This document shows, piece by piece, positions 11,504-20,500 of a stretch of DNA of 64,000 nucleotides. Within the stretch, counting starts at the first letter, position 1, and the number at the start of each line of letters is the position of its first letter. A program made the translations under genes and the position numbers. The stretch is from Owenia fusiformis (taxonomy: Eukaryota; Annelida; Polychaeta; Sabellida; Oweniidae), in the NCBI GenBank assembly GCA_903813345.2, contig CAIIXF020000009.1:13590347-13654346 (forward strand). The letters are read 5' to 3'. The notes beneath the pieces are model-generated. The model was not told the origin of the DNA. It did no database searches and saw only the letters and a program-made list of their open reading frames with translations.

Positions 11504-14500
11504 CTGAAACATCCAAAGTTATTATTTAGTCTTATATTTTCATGTAGAACATTACATAAACAGTAACCAAAGTTACTCTAAGTGAAATAGACCTGTTACA
11601 GGGATATGTTGGTTCATTTACATCCTATGTAAAGCTGGTTCATCGGAATTATCAGAAATATTTGAAGTAAAACCTCACTGACCTTTCTGTTCATCTGCTT
11701 TTTTCTTAGCTGCATCTTCCCTTTGTTTTCTAATGATTGCCAAACGTGCCAGATCCGCCCGAGCCTCATCAGTCTTACCTTCCTGATGTAGCTTCTGATA
11801 GCGTTCCTTTGCTTTCTGCTTTTCAATTTCTTCTCTACAATCACATGAGAGTCATTAAATTACCAGTTGACATGGCAACCTGCCTGCGTGAGTTTACTTT
11901 ATGAGTGGATGACTCTTAGAAGCCTTACCTTTCTTTTCTAGATAATTGTGGAGCATCATCAATCTGTAGATCTGTCACTTTTCTCGCCTTTTGTTTGATC
12001 CTATTTGGATTTTCTATTTCTATAAGACCACTTACACCCTTAGCCTTGGCATCCTGAAATATAGATAATACATGTCTAATACATAATAGACATTGTGGAT
12101 ATACTATAGACATACATGTATATGCTGTAGACATACATGTATATTCTATAGACATACACAAGTACACACTGCAGACATACATGGCCATATTGTAGACAAA
12201 CATATACATATGTAGATGTACATGTACAAAGTGTAAATATACTGGTACATTTACGTACTGTAGACAATGTGTACGAACATACTATAAACATACATGTGCA
12301 TGCTGTAGATATACCTCCCGGGGGGTTCACTGTGTACAAAATTTGTCAGGGGTCCTAGGCTGAACCCTCAGATATCAATATATTCCCATACCAAAATGTC
12401 AAAGAGCGAGGGAAAGTATCGCAACAGATTTTTGACAGTAAATAATTTTTTTCTAGTAGTTTCTGGCTGTACAAAAATGAATGCATATGAAAGGCCAATG
12501 TATAATCTTTAAGAAAAATTCAAAGAATGGTTTCAAGATCAATTGGATTATCTCATAAGCCATGTTTAATCCACCCATCAACAAGCTTTTTTCAAAATAC
12601 AATCGTCATTTTCACCATCGTCCCTCATTTTTTTTACAATTTTCATGCAAAGTTACATTGTACTTGAACACATGTTTCATCACTTAAAATATATAAGGAA
12701 CTCCTCGTGGATTAGGATTATGATAATCCAATATAAGGGGATCCAATGGGGATCTAAAAGCTATGTTTTTAGTACAGCACACTCATATAAGATGTCATTA
12801 GTGTGCCATAAAGTTAGTTCAAAATGTTTTCATAAATGAATGGTTGGACTTGTTTGATCCCCTGCTGTTTGATCCCCTATTTAATCAATGGAGCATAACC
12901 GCAGCATTTCCCCAAAAATTCTGAATACCTGTCAAGTTGACTGTTTAATGTTTGAGTGCAGTTAAACCTGTGTGTGTGTGTGCAAGTTGCTTTGTTTGTT
13001 TGTTTATATCCATCTGTACTAGGTGCTTTGATGCCACCTTTGTTTAGTCTCTGGTGCTTGTTTTTCACACTGTGCTATCACTTGTAAGTTTTACATTGAT
13101 GGTTTGTAGAAGTCTCTTTTTTTTATTATTTATAAGTTGCTAAGAAATTCTAAATACCTCTCTTTATGATAATTTCTATGATGCCTTATTATAGCATTTA
13201 CTTTGAACAGGTTTTCTGTATCTTGTTTATCAGTAATGATTCACGAGGTACAGTGCTATTAAAATCATAAATACAGTACAAGAATTTAGTACATCATACC
13301 TTTGCCAATAATTTTAGTAAGACAAATATTTTGATCCAGCTTCTGAAAAAACATTGAACATATATGATGATGTTTTATAACACACTTCCTTATTTGAGTT
13401 TATCTCCAGATTGATTATTCAAATAATGAAATGAAGGATGATATGCTAAGAATAATTTTTGCATATTCATCAATTCAAGAAATGTTATCCTAAGAAAATG
13501 TTATGAGTAACATACACTCTTACCTTAATGTTAACATTATGGAGATTAAGCTTGCATATAAAATCGAAACGCCAACCTATGACCAATCGCCCATACAAAT
13601 GCATCGCTAAATATTTTCCATTCACATTTAGGTTGTGAAAAACATTGCAAGCTTAAAGTCCCTATTGAGAGTCTCTGAAAACCACAATCAATACCATTGA
13701 GTGTGTGGTGTATACTACCTTTATCATTATTTCTAAGATTTACAATAACATCTTTTTAGCAAAATGTCCGATTTTCTTCCATATTAATGTGAACAAATAT
13801 AAACAAACATAGAATGATTCTATTGGTTGAGTCAACAATTTCAGTTATTAGGGAGGTTAAGATCGCACTATTTTGATGAACGTACACATGGAATGTGTAA
13901 ACTTATGGTCCCCTATTCACGGTGTTATAGCATGACGGTTACGTCAAGGCGATTTGCAAAATTTTGCGGTAACGATAACAAAAAATGGCGGATGGGAAAG
14001 GCAGCATGTCCTCTTTTTCGCATGTAGGAAATATTCACAGATAAGATTTCCTTTTAAACTAGTTCCATTCGGTGACGTATATATGGATGGTTATAAAGAC
14101 TGGGTCAAATCTGCCAGGTGGTCTACAAGAAACAGAATATAATCTGTAAACCTACCGACTGAGATATCAAAGTTTATAATATTTGGTCCATTCTCGTGTT
14201 GTCTCAGTACATGAGCCACTCAAAATATTAACTGTAAGTATAAGTAAACTGTGTATAACTACTGCAAATTCAAAATACATTATTATGGCTTGAGTAGAAC
14301 ATAGGTGGTTTCCAATGCTCAATTGGCTTTGTATGATCGTATGTAGGTTACATCTATATACCACAAGGTTTTTAGGCAATGTAGACCATGCCCTAACAAC
14401 AAAAACAAAAATAAAGAAATTACTAAATTTTTGTGTAGTTTTGAATTTCAAACTCGACAGTTTTTCTCTTATTTCATGTTATCCCCGGGCATCAATTTGC

Positions 14501-17500
14501 AAAGGCTACGTTCAAAATATACATTACTGAAAGTATCACCGAATGCGATTTTTACATAAATCGTTCATCCTTTCATTGATACACAGAAATTGAAAATAAT
14601 GCGCCAACCTTAGTTTTCTCTTCCATCGCGGCCATTTTATTGGATAAATTAGTGAACGTAGCTGTCCAACCTCGTTTTCAGAGGTGGCGTAACCGTCATG
14701 CTATTGACTATTTTCACATCACTGGCCTCTTTTTGTTGCCTGATTGATATAATGCCAATTGATGTAATGGTCCCCAGTTAAACCAGTTGAGAGATGGACA
14801 ACATTACTGGGAGTCATAACAGTACTCGTTCATGTTCAAGTTCTCACACAAGTGTTTTACACAGTCTGTAGCCAGCTTTTACCAAGGGGTAGGAGCAGTT
14901 TTACCAAGGGCAAAGCTTTTGCCTAGGGATGAACTTTTTGACAGTTTTGGCTAAAAAATCATGCGAAGTGCTCAGATTGGTGAGAAACTGCATCATTTTG
15001 AAAGAATCTCTTGGGGGAGCAGCAGCTCCCTTTATCTCTCCCCCTCTACCTGGCTAATTTTCACATTTTTTATATTTCTACTATTCAAATTGACCAATCC
15101 CCATTCATGTCATTTTAACAGGTCCCTTCATTACTTTACACCAATGTTCATTAATCCCTTGTTTTCTAGTCGTATGTGCTTTTATTATTCAGTTTCACTA
15201 TCTATTGTTTTGCCATGCCAGTTTTACATGTTTGCATGCTGAGTTTGTTTTATGTAATGTTTTTTGTTCCTTAAATGGTTTACACATTCACTCAGTTGAG
15301 TTGGGGTGTTGCCCCATTACTAGTTAATGTTGCCTAGAGTTTGTGACTGTACATACACAAAGTATTTCAAATATATATTTTAGAAAACATTTTATATTTG
15401 ATTCCCACCCAAGGGTCTTCCACTCACCCATTAACATAAACAAAACATGAACTCTAATAAAAATGCCAACAACACGGTGTTATAGCATGACGGATACGCC
15501 ACCTCTGAAAACGAGGTTAGTCGAATACGATCACTGATTTATCCAATAAAATGGCCACGATGAAACAGAAAGCTAAGGTAGGTGCATTATGTTCTACTAC
15601 TGCGTATCAATAAAAGCATGAAAGATTTATGTAAGCGTCGCATTCGGTGATGCATTCAGTAATGTTTATTCTGAACGTAGTCTTTGCAAATCGTCGCCCA
15701 TGGATAACATGAAATAAGCGAAAAACTGTCGAGTTTGGAATTCAAAACTTCATTAAATTTAGTAATTTGTTTCTTTTCCTCGTTAGGGCATGCTCTACAT
15801 TGCGCAACAACCTTGGTGTATATAAATGTAACCTACATACGATCATACAAAGCCAATTAAGCATTGTAAACCACTTAATATGTTCTACTCAAGCCATAAT
15901 AATGTATTTTGAATTTGCGGATACGCCAAAAATTGATAGACAGTTACGCGAACCTCGTTCATATATGTAAAACCGAATCATTTCATATCGCTTGTGATCC
16001 AAAATTGAAATGTTTTTCAACCGGATTTGAGTTTTGTAAGCTATAATAGATGAAATCGTATTATTACCACCTTGCAGGGCCTCTTCTAGGGGTTTTAGTA
16101 CCAGTTGAGAAGGCATTTAAATTTCTATATTTACGTGAGCAATATTGTGTCGGGCGTTAATGACTTTAGTCGGGCAATAATGATATTATCCGCCCGGCTA
16201 TGTTTCCCGGGAAAAGAGATATCGTTCAGTGCGTAAGATTTTCTATTTCAAATTTGCTATTTCAGCCCTGGGCATTAATTGTTATTATTATATACCTCAA
16301 ATGTATTCTAGATGCTCATTGGCTTATCCATGGTCACATGACATGGAATAGATGAACTAATTCCCTGGAAAGTCCTAAATCCCTGCTTTCAGGGAAGATG
16401 AATTGTACTAATCACCAGTTAGGTCATGTGACCAGTCAATAGTTCATTTTATCTTCCCCCAAATATGAGATTATAGGAGTTGAAAGGTAAAATGCCTTTA
16501 AATGCCAATAAGAACCTGTGAACATTTGATATTGAAATGAAAAGACTTCTCATTTTGTTTTTGTTTACAGAGTACTTATCAGGTATATAATAAAACAAAT
16601 AGTGACTGCCACATTTTCGGGAAATAGTGTAAAAATTTTCCTCTCGGGAATATCCTGTCCACTGACTTGTTCCCTCGGCCTGCAGCCTCGGGAACATGTC
16701 AGTGGACAGGATATTCCCTTGAGGAAAATATTTTGCACTATTTCCCTCAATGGCAGTCACTATTTGTACAATAATTAATAGTAATAACGTCATTTCTGCG
16801 GCCCTTGGTCCAATATTTCACTATATTGCCCTTTGAAATGACATTATTGTACTATTATGAAGATGGTGACATAAACAGCTGAATATGATTTGTAATACAG
16901 TAATGGTAATATATGTCTAATGTCACTCATGACATCATCAATTAATTTGGAGTTGTTTTCTTCCGTCGCCTGTTCGTTGTTACTAATTTCTTCCTTTGCC
17001 TCTTCATTACAATCATTCTCACTTTCATTGGCTTTCGCTATTTTTTCCTTGCCCCATAGAGGCTCAAGCAAGAGCGTCTCTTGCGAGTCCTGAAAACAAC
17101 AAATATAGGCAGTTCACACATAGAGAGCTATCCATCTAGGGACCTTGACTTGACAGGCACTTGCATGTAACCGTCCGCTAACATCTAATGTAAAACTAAT
17201 ACAATGCGTTGCTGTCCATAAAAAAGCATGCAATACATACGTATCTGTCTAACGACCTTGCGATCGAAACCTTATTATCTACAATATTCACCACATTTCT
17301 GTTCTGCATTTGTCATTTTATGGCTTGTTTATACACAGTTTACGTACAGTTAGTATTTTGAGTGGCTCTGAGGCACATATACTGAGAAAACACGAAAAAG
17401 GACTAAAAATTATGAAGTTCGAAATCTCAGCTGGGTAGGTTTACAGCTTATATTCTGCTTCTTGTAGACCACACGACAGATTTAACTCAATCTTTATAAC

Positions 17501-20500
17501 CATTCACATATGCATCACCGAATGGAACTAGTTGAAAAGGAAAACTTACCCGTGAATCTTGCCTACAGGCGAAAAAGAGGACATGCTGTCTTTCCCGTCC
17601 GCCATTTTTTGTTATCGTTACCGCAAAATTTGGCCAATTGCCTTGTCGTATCTGTCATGCTATAACACCGTGAACAAGACTGCAAGGGAAACTTAATCTA
17701 TGAATTGGACTTTGCCATATCACATGTATTAGTCCCGTGATCAGGGAGGGGGTGGAGGGGGGTTGAGAGACGACCCTCTCCCCTAGGCACATTTTCTGTC
17801 AACATCCTGCAATTTTTCACCACTTTAGTACTTTTCAAGTGATGTTCGGATGATGCTTTCATTTAATTGCTTGCACTGATGGTTTCTCTTGAAAATTCAT
17901 GCACATAAGGTGATCTAGTATTTCAACACAGGACCCTGAAAGCGCTATTTGAGCTTGAAGTAGAAGTATTCATAGTATTACTGTTTGTATTATTAATCTC
18001 TACGATTTTTCAATGGGCTAACTCAGTCAGTGAAGGCAGGATTAAAACACAACACACATGAGTAATTCACCCACCTATGCATGTTATTATTGAAAAACAT
18101 TGCCATCTTTTACATCACTCCTAAATTATTTTTGTAAACATGCATTTTAAGAGGTTCATTTTTTCAAAAAAAACTCAAAAACAAACTTCATGGAGTTCCT
18201 TACATATTTTACTTGATGAAACATGTGTTCAAGTACAATGTAACTTTGCATGAAAAATTGTAAAAAAAATGAGGGACGATAGTGAAAATGACGAATGTAT
18301 ATTGAAAAAGCTTGTTGATGGGTGGATTAAACATGGATTATAAGATAATCCAATTGATCTGGAAACTATTCTTTGAACTTTTCTTGAAGATTATAGATTC
18401 GCCTTTCCCAAGCATTTACTTTTTACAGCCAGAAACTACTCACAAAAAAATTATCAACTGTCAAAATTATCAAAAGTCTGTTGCGATACTTTCCCTGCTC
18501 CTTTGAATGTGTTCCCATACCAACTGATATTTTGCCCAAAAGCCATCCCAAATGCCCAAATATGAAACCAATGCCACACCAAATGTCAAAATATAGGACC
18601 AATGCCATACCAATGCCATGACTGGTCCAAAGTAGAATATTTCCTGGGAAAAAAGCAATTTATTTAAACTGAAGAAGGTCCCAAGAAGAAGGCGATCTTT
18701 GAGGAAAACGAACCAAAACAACCTCATATTAGAATATGTGTAACTACTAGACCAATTCCATACCATAATTGTGAGATAACATATTTTCCATGACCATTCT
18801 CATACCAGAAAGTTGAAAAATCTGACCATTTCCATCCATCAAAAGATTAATGAGGGGGCATTCTCATACCACATCCTAAAATTTGGGTCCATTGCCATAC
18901 CAAATGTCCAAAAAGGTACCCCATGTGCGCCGAGGATCCCCGTCAAGGTTTATATACAGTGAACCCCCCGGGATATACCTGTACATACTGTAGACATGCA
19001 TGTACTCCACACTGTACACATACATGTTGTAGACATATGTACAAGAAGTACATGCTGTAGATATACATGTTCATATTGTAGACATATATGTACATGTTGT
19101 AAAACACGCTGTAGACATACATGATAAGTGGTCAAATTAGAGAGGTGTACAGTACCAGTTTTACTGTATAATTTTGTTTTTTGGATGCACAATGACAATT
19201 GAAAAAAAATTAAACTGCATCCCGCAATAATGCCCTAAAACGAATACTGTTGAGTTATGTACAAAGAAACATCGCTGAAAATTTAAATTAATCGATCAAA
19301 ATGGTTGACATGGAAACATACAGACTCCTCATGTAGACAAAACTTAATTTAAGGACCAAAAATGGCTTAAAATTTTGACATACCTCATCGTCACTACTGT
19401 CATATTCACTAGAGCTTCCTGTTGGGGGAAGTCCCCTGGCTGCAGCATTAGCGACATCTGCAGCATCTTCCTCTTCACTGGAGAGACCTTGCTTTTGCTG
19501 AAAGATAATATCCCATGATAACTAGGGATTACACTTGCTTGTGCTATAACACAATATTTCATGATAACTATGCATAACACTTGCTCTTGCTGAAAGATAA
19601 TATCCCATGATAACTAGGGATCATACAAACTTGTACTGTAATACATATAGAATATCTCATGATAACTGGAGATTGTGCTGTGCTGTGATACAATATTTCA
19701 TGATAACTTGAGATTATACTTGCTTGTGCTGTATCATTATATCCCATGATAACAATGGATAACACGTGCTTGTGCTGTAAGACAATATCGCAAGATAACT
19801 GGTGATAACATTTGCTTGTGCTGTGAGACAATTTCTCATGATAACTACGAATAACACTTGCTTGTTCTGTAAGACACTATCTCATGATATGTATGAATAA
19901 CATTTGTTTGTTCTGTAAGACAATCCCTCAATAATAACTAGGGATAACACTTGCTTGTGCTGTAAGACAATTTTTATCTCATGATAACTAGCTAGGGATA
20001 ACACTTGCTTGTGCTGTAAGACAATATCTCATGATAACTATGAATAACACTTGCTTGTGATGTAATACGATGTTTCATGATAATTGGGGATTACACTTGT
20101 TTGTGCTGTACCGGATTTTCTCGCATATACGCCCCCCTAAATTTAGGCCCATGGGCCAAAAATCGAATGTAGTACACTTATACGCCCATGGGCCTATAAA
20201 AAATGATTATTTATTGATTTTTTCAATAAATTCAAGAGTATTTTGTCACTGGCAGATAGTTCTGTCGTTACTTTGTTTCAACATTAAGTTCAACGCTGTG
20301 CCGTAAGTGGCAGTGGTGGATCGTTCTGTTGTTACTTTGTTTCAACATTAAGTCCAAGGTTGTAGGTGACATTTCCTTTATAATTCTTACAAAACATGCG
20401 GTAGGACTACAACAGTAGGCATGGTAGTCTTTGAGGAACCATTGTATTCATCAGCTCTTCTCACCTTTACGCCCACTGGGCCAAAAATCGAAAGTAGTAC

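Larger units (their letters stand above)
15473..17672. mobile_element. CACGGTG-ended element, copy 2 (2.2 kb, both ends intact)
   Basis: Both ends carry CACGGTGTTATAGCATGACG or a close variant, inverted. AACAA lies directly outside each end (15468-15472 and 17673-17677), a perfect 5-bp duplication. Just inside the shared about 26 bp the two ends differ: one continues with a GCCACCTCTGAAAACGAGG block, the other with a TTTGCGGTAACGATAACAAA block. The interior has a hairpin (16,597-16,765) and a splice-acceptor-plus-open-frame segment (17,088 down to about 16,900). No complete transposase is visible. Confidence 0.7.
12317..18971. mobile_element. 6.7-kb element with long terminal inverted repeats and 9-bp target duplication (MULE-like)
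   Basis: Ends are CCCGGGGGGTTCACTGT on the left and the inverse on the right. GATATACCT lies directly outside both (12308-12316 and 18972-18980). The arms match over several hundred bases (for example about 12,595-12,700 against 18,187-18,320, both with AAGTACAATGTAACTTTGCATG or its inverse). Long arms and 9-bp duplications are typical of Mutator-like and foldback elements. No intact transposase is visible; the interior holds two CACGGTG-ended elements. The insertion split a minisatellite in PDAP1 intron 3. Confidence 0.7.
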
